Source: JAATFS01 sp037145635
GTDB taxonomy: Bacteria; Pseudomonadota; Gammaproteobacteria; Xanthomonadales; Xanthomonadaceae
DNA: 64,000 nt
NCBI GenBank assembly: GCA_037145635.1
Contig: JBBCXB010000001.1
Location: 1,116,001-1,180,000, forward strand
Reading direction: 5' to 3'
The notes under the pieces were generated by a model. It did no database searches and was not told the DNA's origin. It saw nothing but the letters and a program-made list of their open reading frames with translations. How positions within the stretch are numbered: the stretch's first letter is position 1; each line of letters begins with the position of its first letter. Shown one piece after another: positions 9,452 through 19,648 of this stretch. A program made the position numbers and the translations under genes.

Positions 9452-9472
9452 CCCCATTCCCCATTCCCCATT
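9452..9472. repeat. Tandem 7-bp repeat CCCCATT x3
   Basis: Three head-to-tail CCCCATT units lie directly before the hairpin at 9475-9498. Short CCCCATT/GGGAAT-type strings are, from memory, common between genes in Xanthomonadaceae, so this is probably one member of a dispersed intergenic family and not a regulatory site for lexA. Confidence 0.6.
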
Positions 9473-9474
9473 CC

Positions 9475-9498
9475 GCGGCAGGCGCTTGCGCCTGCCGC
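9475..9498. terminator. Perfect 11-bp inverted repeat between the UbiB-like gene and lexA
   Basis: GCGGCAGGCGC and GCGCCTGCCGC are separated by only TT, giving a very stable hairpin. There is no T-run on the + side, so termination is possible but not proven; the hairpin abuts the LexA operator (9501) and also closes a repeat-rich stretch. Confidence 0.5.
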
Positions 9499-9500
9499 AA

Positions 9501-9519
9501 TTAGTAGTAATACTACTAA
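9501..9519. promoter_or_regulatory. LexA operator (SOS box) of lexA
   Basis: TTAGTAGTAATACTACTAA is a perfect 19-bp palindrome with one central base, two bases before the lexA ATG. It fits the Xanthomonas LexA recognition pattern TTAG-N6-TACTA rather than the E. coli CTGT-N8-ACAG box. Its position over the start region implies direct autorepression of lexA. Confidence 0.92.
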
Positions 9520-9521
9520 CC

Positions 9522-10157
9522 ATGGACCTCACCGACACCCAGCAGGCGATCCTCTCGATGATCGCCGAGCGCATCGACAGCGAGGGCGTGCCGCCGTCGC
9601 AGACCGAGATCGCCCGCGCCTTCGGCTTCAAGGGCGTGCGCGCCGCGCAGTATCACCTGGAAGCGCTGGAGCAGGCCGGTGCGATCCGCCGCGTGCCGGG
9701 CCAGGCGCGCGGCATCCGCCTGGTCGCGGGCGAGGGCAGGGCGCGACCGCCCGCCGACGTCACCCCGGACGACCTGCTCAGGCTGCCGGTGCTGGGACGA
9801 GTCGCGGCAGGTCTGCCGATCGGCGCGGACATCGGCTCGGACGACTTCGTTGTGCTGGACCGGGTGTTCTTCTCGCCGTCGCCGGACTACCTGCTGAAGG
9901 TGCAGGGCGACTCGATGCGCGACGAGGGGATCTTCGATGGCGACCTGATCGGCGTGCACCGTACCCGCGATGCGCGTTCCGGGCAGATCGTGGTGGCGCG
10001 GATCGACGAGGAGATCACGGTCAAGCTGCTGAAGATCGGCAAGGACCGCATCCGCCTGCTGCCGCGCAATCCCGACTACGCCCCGATCGAGGTGCAGCCG
10101 GACCAGGAGTTCGCCATCGAAGGGCTGTACTGTGGCCTGCTGAGGCCCAACCGGTGA
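9522..10157 (+). CDS. lexA: SOS repressor LexA
   Basis: LexA represses DNA-damage genes and cleaves itself when stimulated by RecA filaments. The N-terminal winged helix (residues 1-65, with PPSQTEIARAFGFKGVRAAQYHLEAL) is followed by the Ala96-Gly97 cleavage site in RVAAGLPIG and the serine-lysine dyad Ser131 (GDSMRDEGI) and Lys168 (EEITVKLLK). Length 211 aa is typical. The operator is only two bases upstream of the ATG and leaves no room for a normal ribosome site, so the transcript may be nearly leaderless. Confidence 0.97.
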   Translation: MDLTDTQQAILSMIAERIDSEGVPPSQTEIARAFGFKGVRAAQYHLEALEQAGAIRRVPGQARGIRLVAGEGRARPPADVTPDDLLRLPVLGRVAAGLPIGADIGSDDFVVLDRVFFSPSPDYLLKVQGDSMRDEGIFDGDLIGVHRTRDARSGQIVVARIDEEITVKLLKIGKDRIRLLPRNPDYAPIEVQPDQEFAIEGLYCGLLRPNR

Positions 10158-10257
10158 GCCCGCGGGCTTGCCCCAGCGTCGGCACCGGCGTTTCCCGACA
10201 CGCGCGATGCCGTTGGCCCGCTGCCAAGGGCCGGGCCCGCCCCCTAATTTGATGAGG

Positions 10258-10282
10258 TCGCAGGCTGTCTCAGCCTGTGCGA
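10258..10282 (+). promoter_or_regulatory. Interrupted inverted repeat in the recA leader
   Basis: TCGC-AGGCTG and CAGCCT-GT-GCGA form a 10-bp stem with a two-base bulge and a TCT loop, 56 bases before recA. No TTAG-N6-TACTA operator was seen in this leader. Whether the hairpin is a regulatory site or part of the mRNA leader is unknown. Confidence 0.3.
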
Positions 10283-10337
10283 TACGGCACCGCTAAAGTG
10301 CACCCATTCCGAAATCACTGACCGAAGGACACCCCAG

Positions 10338-11366
<1,029 letters not shown>

Positions 11367-11483
11367 GGTTTCCCTATCGCGGGGACGGCGGGGTCAGTGC
11401 CGTCGCTCTCCGCGGTAGTTCTATGCAAGCCAGGAGGGCAGGTGCCAGGGACGGCGCATTGTTGTCTGGACGAGTAGGAGCGC

Positions 11484-11975
11484 ATGAGCGAGCAGGACGA
11501 ACCTCAGGGGCGTCGGCGCCGCCGGCCCAGTGAGCAGACCCCCGTGCAACGGGCGCTCGGGCTGCTGGTGCGGCGCGAGCATTCGCGCAAGGAGCTGGCC
11601 CGCAAGCTGCAGGCGCGTGGGATCGAGGCCGACGCGGCACAGGCGGCGATCGAGCGTCTGGCCGGCGAGGGCTGGCAGGACGACGGCCGCTTCGCCGAGC
11701 TACTGGTACGCAGCCGGGCCGCCACCGGGTACGGGCCGCTGCACATCCGGGCCGAACTCGGCACGCATGGCCTGGACAGCGAGGCGGTAGGCGCTGCGCT
11801 GGCCACCTTCGAGGGCGACTGGACCGAGAACGCCCGCGACCTGGTGCGCCGTCGCTTCGGCGAGGCCGGGCCGGTCGATCTGGCACAGCGGCGCAAGGCC
11901 GCCGACCTGCTGGCACGGCGCGGCTTCGACGGCAGCAGCATCCGGGCCGCCACCCGCTTTGACCTGGAGGACTGA
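11484..11975 (+). CDS. recX: RecA regulator RecX
   Basis: RecX binds RecA filaments and limits their growth. The 163-residue product has the three-helix repeats of the family: ALGLLVRREHSRKELARKL, the WQDDGRFAE segment near residue 70, and a final repeat ending KAADLLARRGFDGSSIRAATRF. It follows recA on the same strand and is probably expressed by read-through from the recA promoter. Confidence 0.93.
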   Translation: MSEQDEPQGRRRRRPSEQTPVQRALGLLVRREHSRKELARKLQARGIEADAAQAAIERLAGEGWQDDGRFAELLVRSRAATGYGPLHIRAELGTHGLDSEAVGAALATFEGDWTENARDLVRRRFGEAGPVDLAQRRKAADLLARRGFDGSSIRAATRFDLED

Positions 11976-12073
11976 GGGCGCAAGGCCTGCTACCCTTGGC
12001 GGTTTAGGTAGCCCCGAATCCTGCGCGTCCCCCTCTGAGGGAGCCTCGGGCACCACCCGCCGACTGCCAGCCC

Positions 12074-14719
<2,646 letters not shown>

Positions 14720-14861
14720 ACACCCGTCCTGCCACGCCTTGATGGGTGGCCGGCGCTGCCGTTAACATCGCTGATCTTTTCCCTTTCTGTGGGGCGAGCC
14801 TCGTACTGGGGCCGTCTATGCTGGTGGGAAAGCCCCCACCAGTACCTGGAGATTTACAAAC

Positions 14862-15074
14862 ATGTTGATCCTGACTCGCCGTGTAGGCGAAACCCTGATG
14901 ATTGGCGATTCGGTCACCGTGACTGTGCTGGGCGTCAAGGGGAATCAGGTGCGTATCGGCATCACCGCACCCAAGGACGTGGCCGTCCACCGCGAAGAGA
15001 TCTACCAGCGCATCCAGCGCGGCGACGAGCCGGTGGCCTCGGGTGCGGGCAATGACGAAGATTCTTCCAATTAA
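14862..15074 (+). CDS. csrA: Carbon storage regulator CsrA/RsmA
   Basis: CsrA is a dimeric RNA-binding protein that binds GGA-containing leaders and controls translation and mRNA stability; in xanthomonads it governs virulence, motility and biofilm. The first residues LILTRRVGETLMIG and the RNA-contact segment VRIGITAPKDVAVHREEIY are canonical. Length is 70 aa; the short Ser/Asp/Asn tail is the variable part. It follows alaS and precedes tRNA-Ser, the standard alaS-csrA-tRNA-Ser arrangement. Confidence 0.98.
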   Translation: MLILTRRVGETLMIGDSVTVTVLGVKGNQVRIGITAPKDVAVHREEIYQRIQRGDEPVASGAGNDEDSSN

Positions 15075-15151
15075 GGGTTTACGTTCGACCCCTTTACCCG
15101 GTATTCTTCGCGGCCTGTCGTGAACACCGCGACCGGAAAGCGAAACACCCC

Positions 15152-15244
15152 GGAGTGATGCCCGAGCGGCTGAAGGGGCTCCCCTGCTAAGGGAGTATAG
15201 GGTCAAAAGCTCTATCGAGGGTTCGAATCCCTCTCACTCCGCCA
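15152..15244 (+). tRNA. tRNA-Ser (anticodon GCU)
   Basis: Acceptor arm GGAGTGA / TCACTCC, discriminator G and an encoded CCA are visible. The anticodon stem CTCCC/GGGAG encloses the loop CTGCTAA, giving anticodon GCU (reads AGC/AGU). A long variable arm, as expected for a class II tRNA, and the T arm GAGGGTTCGAATCCCTC follow. It marks the left edge of the accessory island: a decayed integrase starts 83 bases downstream in the same orientation. Confidence 0.97.
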
Positions 15245-15256
15245 GATGTAAAGAAG

Positions 15257-15295
15257 CGCTCGCAAATCAATGGTTTGCGGGCGTTTTTGTTTTTC
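15257..15295 (+). terminator. Rho-independent terminator of tRNA-Ser
   Basis: Stem CGCTCGCAAA / TTTGCGGGCG (one T-G pair) with a 7-base loop is followed by TTTTTGTTTTT. It lies 12 bases past the encoded CCA. Confidence 0.85.
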
Positions 15296-15327
15296 CTGAC
15301 CTTGGACACTCGCTTGGACACTTCCAT

Positions 15328-16520
15328 GCGAGTCGCGCACTACCTGATCCGTGGCCAGACCGGCCGCTACTACGTTCGCCTGCGCGCCTGCTGACCTGCA
15401 GGCACGGTTTGGACGCAAGGTCATCAAGCGCTCCACGGGCACGACGTGCGACCGCACGGCGCTGACCTGTGCCCTGGTCCTGCAGTCGCGCTATGCTCAG
15501 GCCTTCGCAGCCATTAGGAACGGCAGCATGGGGAAGGAGCTGGATGAGCTCTTGAAGCGCCTGGAGGGCACGTCGTCGCTTGAGCTGATCCTCAAGGACG
15601 TGAAGCTGCCGGGCGGTGCTTCGTTCGGCCAGGTGGAGATCAACGACCAGAACGACTGTGGTTGTTCCAAAAGCTGGCGGCGCAGCACGCGATGTCGGCG
15701 CCGTCGTCGACACCGTTTCCTCCGCGCAGGGTCGTCAAGCCCATCAGCGAACCGCGTCCGGTGGGGCTGACGCTCGCCGCTGCGCGCGACAAGTATCTGG
15801 TCAGCATCCAGGGCAAGAACACCGCCAAGACCATCGTCCAGAAGACCCGGCCCTCAAGGACCTCGAGGCCTTTGTGGCGAGCCAGCGCAAGGGCAAAGGC
15901 AAAGAAAAACAGTCGGTGATGTTGAAGGAACTGACGCGGACCGATTTCTCAGAGTGGTTCCTGCACGAGACCGCACAGAAGCGCGTCATCACGTACATCA
16001 CCAACCGGTTCTCGGCTTGCGCGGATTTCATCAAGTGGGCGCAGACGGCTGGCCACTACCCGCAAGGCGACAACCCGGCGTCGGGGCACGCTTCCGTGCC
16101 CAAGCAGTTGAAGAAGCAGCGGGCGAAGAGCCATGGCTCGCAGGCGTTCACCCCCGACCAAGTCAAGCGCATCTTCGACCCCGAGAACTTCAAGCAGTTG
16201 AAGGGGGACGCGGCGCGGTGGCTCCCGCTCATCCTGCTTTACACCGGCGCGCGCTCCAACGAGGTGGCGAGGCTGGAGCTGGAGGACTGCCGAGAGGAAG
16301 ACGGCATCCCCATCTTCCACTTCACCTGGATGGGCGAGGACAAGAGCCTTAAGACCGATGCCAGCGATCGGAAGACCCCCGTGCACCCGGACCTCATCAA
16401 ATTGGGCCTCTGGTGGCGCGGCTAAAAGCCGCCGGCGAGACGAAGCTTTTCCCCGAGCTCCGCTTCGACGCTAAGAACGGCCCCGCCGGTCGGACTCAGC
16501 ACGCGTACTGTTTGCATTAA
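15328..16520 (+). pseudogene. Decayed tyrosine recombinase (island integrase)
   Basis: Parts of one integrase can be read across three frames. 15328-15395 encodes MRVAHYLIRG-type sequence, the start of integrases with the DUF6538 N-terminal domain; 15390-15640 continues as ADLQARFGRKVIKRS; 15740-15840 as the LTLAAARDKYLVSIQ core-binding part; and 15860-16425 as the catalytic domain with LYTGARSNEVARLELEDC, which holds the first catalytic Arg. A further frame change near 16420 gives KLFPELRFDAKNG, and the HxxR and Tyr regions are missing. At least three frameshifts and a 3' truncation make it non-functional. Its place right after tRNA-Ser identifies it as the integrase of the island. Confidence 0.85.
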
Positions 16521-16572
16521 ATAAGCAACTTAATTCGATACTTTTCATTGTTCATTGATGAACGCAAGTTAA

Positions 16573-16707
16573 ATGTTAGATAATATTGGTCGTCTTGATT
16601 TGTTTTCTAAGCTAACTATTTTTATCGTGATGCCCCTTTTAGTTAGTTTTATTTCATTTTTTTATTTTCTGATTGGTTTTGTGATGGCGCTATCCGTCAT
16701 TCAATAA
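16573..16707 (+). CDS. Putative 44-aa hydrophobic peptide
   Basis: An AT-rich frame encodes 44 residues with a short polar start (MLDNIGRLDLFSK) and then an almost uninterrupted hydrophobic stretch of about 28 residues rich in Phe, Ile, Leu and Val. No strong ribosome site is seen before the ATG, so translation is uncertain. Base composition is far below that of the flanking core genome. It lies in the otherwise empty stretch between the dead integrase and the gene at 16728. Small hydrophobic peptides of this form include type I toxins and phage holin-like proteins; no family match was recognised. Confidence 0.4.
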   Translation: MLDNIGRLDLFSKLTIFIVMPLLVSFISFFYFLIGFVMALSVIQ

Positions 16708-16727
16708 CAGGGAAGGGAGTTTCAACA

Positions 16728-17189
16728 GTGGATCACTTCGAAGGCGTGGTATTGGACTACCTCCGAGCGGACCGTGCGCTGTTCGTCAACGGCCAGTGCT
16801 GCATCCAGCTCAACGAGGGGGCCAACCCAGACACCAGCGGTCCGCACTGGTATTGCGACGCGGTGGCTGTCAGCTTCAAGGAACAGGCGGCCTACTTGTG
16901 TGAAATCACCTACGCGGCGAAGGCACCGCCGCTTTTGGGACGACTACGGGCCTGGGATCAACACTGGGAGGGATTGAAGGCGGCGTTGCTTCGGGACAGT
17001 GCTATCCCCTTTGAGTGGCCCGTCAGGCCCTGGTTGTTCGTGCCGCAGGCACACGCGGAGCGGCTGAAAGGCAGCATCGCAACGCTGGACACCCTGCCGA
17101 GCCCGCGCATCACGTTCCTGGAAGATGTCGTGCCTTGGCGCTACCGGTCGTGGAACCGTGGCGCCTACGAGGAAATAGCCGAGCCGTGA
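16728..17189 (+). CDS. Conserved hypothetical cytosolic protein, 153 aa
   Basis: The GTG start has a strong ribosome site, GGAAGGGAG at 16711-16719. The protein begins DHFEGVVLDYLRADRALFVN, has a central GPHWYCDAVAV and a second half with PFEWPVRPWLFVPQ. No signal peptide or membrane segment is visible. The sequence looks like a conserved family that I remember as uncharacterised and scattered in proteobacterial accessory regions, but I cannot name it. The centre (CDAVAV... YLCEITYA) is reminiscent of a restriction-fold beta core, which is inference only. Confidence 0.65.
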   Translation: MDHFEGVVLDYLRADRALFVNGQCCIQLNEGANPDTSGPHWYCDAVAVSFKEQAAYLCEITYAAKAPPLLGRLRAWDQHWEGLKAALLRDSAIPFEWPVRPWLFVPQAHAERLKGSIATLDTLPSPRITFLEDVVPWRYRSWNRGAYEEIAEP

Positions 17190-17281
17190 GTGAGCGCTCC
17201 GCCCAGCGTCCTGTGCTTATCGGGTCCTAGGGGCATGCCGCCTCTCGAACTCTGGCCGTCTTTCAAAGAAAGGAAATCGCT

Positions 17282-17737
17282 GTGACGATAAAAGGAGTTC
17301 GGGACATCTTGCTCGTGGCGGCTCTTTTGCTGCCAGCCCCTGTGTCGTTGGCCTGTAGCTGCAACATGTATAACAGCTTGGAAGATGCCCAGGCCCGAGC
17401 GACGGTGGCTGTTCAGGCGACCATGGTCTCCGTGCGTTCGAAAGTAGTCCAACAAGGCGACATGCGCTATACGGAAGCGGAGGTCGTGCGCTGGCGCATT
17501 GATGAATTGCTTCGTGGCCCATTGACTGCAGGCCAGGAAATCGAAACCCAAACGCTGCTATACCCTGCAGCGTGCGGCAACCAAGTCCTCGATACGACGC
17601 GCCGCCGCGGCAGCCCCATAAAAAGGACTTGGTGGTTGTTTTTCCAGTGGGTTCCGGAAGATAAGGCTCCCTGGTTCATCGCGACGTGTTCTAGAAGCCA
17701 GCCCGTCGATCCAGCCACTTCGCAACCCGCCTCGTGA
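17282..17737 (+). CDS. Secreted/periplasmic protein with N-terminal CSC motif, 151 aa
   Basis: The GTG start follows AAAGGA at good spacing. An N-terminal signal peptide (DILLVAALLLPAPVSLA) ends directly before CSCNMYNSLEDA, so the mature protein would begin with cysteines. The CxC start, the segment VQATMVSVRSK and a later AACGN are the pattern of netrin/TIMP-like (NTR) domains, where N-terminal cysteines form disulfides. A lipoprotein is possible but the residues before Cys (SLA-C) also fit ordinary processing. The C-terminal 40 residues look divergent. Function unknown. Confidence 0.65.
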   Translation: MTIKGVRDILLVAALLLPAPVSLACSCNMYNSLEDAQARATVAVQATMVSVRSKVVQQGDMRYTEAEVVRWRIDELLRGPLTAGQEIETQTLLYPAACGNQVLDTTRRRGSPIKRTWWLFFQWVPEDKAPWFIATCSRSQPVDPATSQPAS

Positions 17738-17786
17738 GCTCGAATAGGTTGAACTGGCGGAATGCTCAGTCAAAGGAGGATCAGGA

Positions 17787-18475
17787 GTGCTAGAGGCACA
17801 GGAGTGGGCAGAAGATGTTCGTTTTTTGCCATACCGGGGGAGCATTACGAGCAAGGAATAAACGGCCAGCGGATCCTGTTGCTGGGCGAATCCCACTACC
17901 GGAAAGAGGGGGCCAGTGACGAACCCGCCATCACCCGTCCGTTCACGAGAGAGGTCTTTTGCGGGATGGCGGAGCCAGTCCGCGAAAAGAAGGAGGGCCC
18001 CTTCTTCAAGGCCTTGGACTTGCTGTTGACCGGTCGTGCGGTTTTTTCAGCCCAGGAAGCCGCCGATGCTTGGCAGCGGGTAAGCTTTGCCAACCTCTCC
18101 CAATCTTTTGCAGGCTCGCAAGCGAATTACCGGGCGCGCAACGTGGCCTTGCGTGCTGGGGGTGACGTGCTCTTCAAACCCACCCTCCCTGTGCTCAAGC
18201 CCACGGTTATCCTGGTGCTGGGCCGCACCGCGTGGCGGGTGTTTAGCCATGGAAAGTATGAGCCGAGTATCCCACCCTATCTTGCCAGAAAGCTGAGCCG
18301 TGAAAACGGTCGGCGCCGCTACATCAACCAGCGGGACGTGTGGTCGTTGAGCTATCAGGGAGGGTCGGCCCTGATGACTTGGGTTTACCACCCGTCTTGG
18401 CACGTGGATACGTGGCAGGACCGTTCTGGCGCTCTTCGCCATCTGATAGACCAGGCAAGCGAAGTTGAGCGCTGA
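17787..18475 (+). pseudogene. Uracil-DNA-glycosylase-fold-like protein with a frameshift near 17836-17840
   Basis: A strong ribosome site (AAGGAGGA at 17773-17780) precedes GTG 17787, which opens the frame VLEAQEWAEDVRFLPYRG. At a run of five G (17836-17840) the homologous sequence continues in another frame as EHYEQGINGQRILLLGESHYR. One missing G restores a continuous protein of about 230 aa. The downstream frame runs intact to 18475 with VILVLGRTAWRVF and VYHPSWH. The LLLGESH-x...HPS layout resembles small UDG-superfamily proteins. The upstream ATG at 17762 in the second frame has no ribosome site and a non-homologous N-terminus. A homopolymer sequencing error is an alternative to real decay. 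Confidence 0.6.
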
Positions 18476-18569
18476 AAGTCGTGCATCTCTGAATGTGGTG
18501 GCGCAGCTAGGTGGAGCAGGGATGCAGGCGTATGCTCGGTCGTGCCACCTGTCGTGGCGAGGATTCCCT

Positions 18570-18716
18570 ATGGCAAAGAACGAGAAGACGGGGCCGAAAG
18601 CAGCCAAGGCCGCGAGTGATGTTCTGCGGGATGATCGAACCGGTAGCAAGTCCAAGACAGCAGCCGGATCTGCCCTGAGTCAGGCGCCTGACAAAGGGAA
18701 GAAGGGAAAGAAGTAA
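18570..18716 (+). CDS. Small Lys/Ala-rich basic protein, 48 aa
   Basis: The ATG at 18570 has GGCGAGGA 6-9 bases upstream. The 48 residues begin MAKNEKTGPKAAKAAS and end GKKGKK; they are rich in Lys, Ala and Ser, with no hydrophobic core, and probably unstructured or nucleic-acid binding. From memory, similar short KTG-x-KAA proteins occur widely as unannotated genes in proteobacteria. It follows the frameshifted gene on the same strand. Confidence 0.6.
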   Translation: MAKNEKTGPKAAKAASDVLRDDRTGSKSKTAAGSALSQAPDKGKKGKK

Positions 18717-18804
18717 CGGTTGCCCAAGGTCCCGGCGCTCAGGCGCCGGTGACCCTTGGACGCGAAATAGTGGGGGTCTCGCACCAAGCAGGGAATGTCC
18801 GGAC

Positions 18805-18930
18805 CTACTTGCGGTCGATCAGGAACCCGTCTGCCGACTTTCCGCTGGTGGTCAGCTCCGCCAGCCAGCGCGGCGGCCACCCGCGCCCGGTCCACGTTTC
18901 TTCAGCCTTCGCCGGGTTGCGATACTTAAG
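18805..18930 (-). pseudogene. H-NS-family protein, detached C-terminal DNA-binding domain
   Basis: On the minus strand this stretch reads LKYRNPAKAEETWTGRG then PPRWLAELTTSG and ends FLIDRK-stop. That is the C-terminal DNA-binding domain of H-NS/StpA-like proteins, whose hallmark is YRNP-x(4)-TWTGRG-x-PPRWL. No start or N-terminal oligomerisation domain precedes it; upstream lies a 193-bp repeat. The matching N-terminal half is on the same strand at 25410-25679, so the gene was cut in two by the module between them. Confidence 0.85.
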
Positions 18931-18960
18931 CGGATCGTCCCAGCACCTCTTTTTAAGCAG

Positions 18961-19153
18961 TTGAACTCCAAGGAAAATTTTCCGGGCTCCCTCAAAACGA
19001 TACCTCAAACGATACCCAGTCGTAGCATGCAGGCACGGTAAGGGGCTCGTGGGCGGCCGTTCTCGAAAGAGGACGACATGCTGTTGAAACATTTTGCGGT
19101 GATGGCTTTGGTGGCCGGCGCTCCGGCGTGGGCGCAGGGCGGTTCGATTCCGC
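18961..19153. repeat. Direct repeat, left copy (~193 bp)
   Basis: Hand alignment with 25212-25408 shows about 14 mismatches plus one 4-bp indel over roughly 193 bases, so about 92% identity in the same orientation. The repeat holds a ribosome-site-like GAGGACGAC and the first ~25 codons of a signal-peptide ORF. Confidence 0.85.
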
Positions 19154-19344
19154 ACACGGAGTCGAACCGGGTTGGGAACGCAAGCACTTGGGCGACTATG
19201 TTGGCGGACCTGGCGAAGCCTTCTCGGACTTCCTCCGGCGAACCGGCCGGGTGCTCCATGACCTTACCCGTCAAAGCGGGTCCCGATGGCTTGGAAGAGA
19301 AAACGCTTGTAAGAGGTTGCAATAAACGATGCACCTTTCGGTAA
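19078..19344 (+). pseudogene. Remnant of a small exported protein (starts inside the direct repeat)
   Basis: The frame starts MLLKHFAVMALVAGAPAWAQGG, a clear signal peptide, preceded by AGAGGAC. After about residue 27 the sense-looking sequence moves to another frame (WERKHLGDYVGGPGEAFSDFLRRTGR, read from about 19150-19270), which looks like a real conserved protein. The gene therefore appears frameshifted, and the 88-aa frame as it stands is unlikely to be functional. The right copy of the repeat contains only the signal-peptide part. The original function is not recognised. Confidence 0.45.
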
Positions 19345-19457
19345 AGAAGAAACCTGATAGCTAGTCACTCTCCTGTTTTATTAGCGATTGAGTCGGTGAT
19401 CGAGCTTGCGCTATGTCATTGATCAATGCCTTGGTCCGCATGATTATTTATCTTAGA

Positions 19458-19646
19458 TTATTTTCGTCCAAAGAAACGGTTAACCAAGAATGCTGCAAAT
19501 TTTGCAGAGACAATGACCCATATCACCAGAAAAGGAATGACATGCCAGGACTGACTGGAAGGAAATTTGGCGGCAATTATTCCGCCGATCACAATCGCCA
19601 CGAAGAAGGTGATGTTAGCAATGATAAGCCGTTTTGTATTGTTCAT
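19458..19646 (-). CDS. Small two-helix membrane protein, candidate immunity protein of the Rhs system
   Basis: 62 aa. The ATG lies 2 bases after the stop of the long rhs gene, with its ribosome site AAGGA inside the end of that gene, so the two are translationally linked. Two hydrophobic helices are visible (about residues 8-27 and 35-57), with the basic ends NRFFGRK and NNTKR. The position directly behind the variable C-terminus of an Rhs protein is where immunity genes lie in Rhs/CDI polymorphic toxin systems. Membrane immunity proteins usually protect against membrane-active or periplasm-acting toxins. Function is inferred from position only. Confidence 0.65.
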   Translation of the reverse strand: MNNTKRLIIANITFFVAIVIGGIIAAKFPSSQSWHVIPFLVIWVIVSAKFAAFLVNRFFGRK

Positions 19647-19648
19647 AT

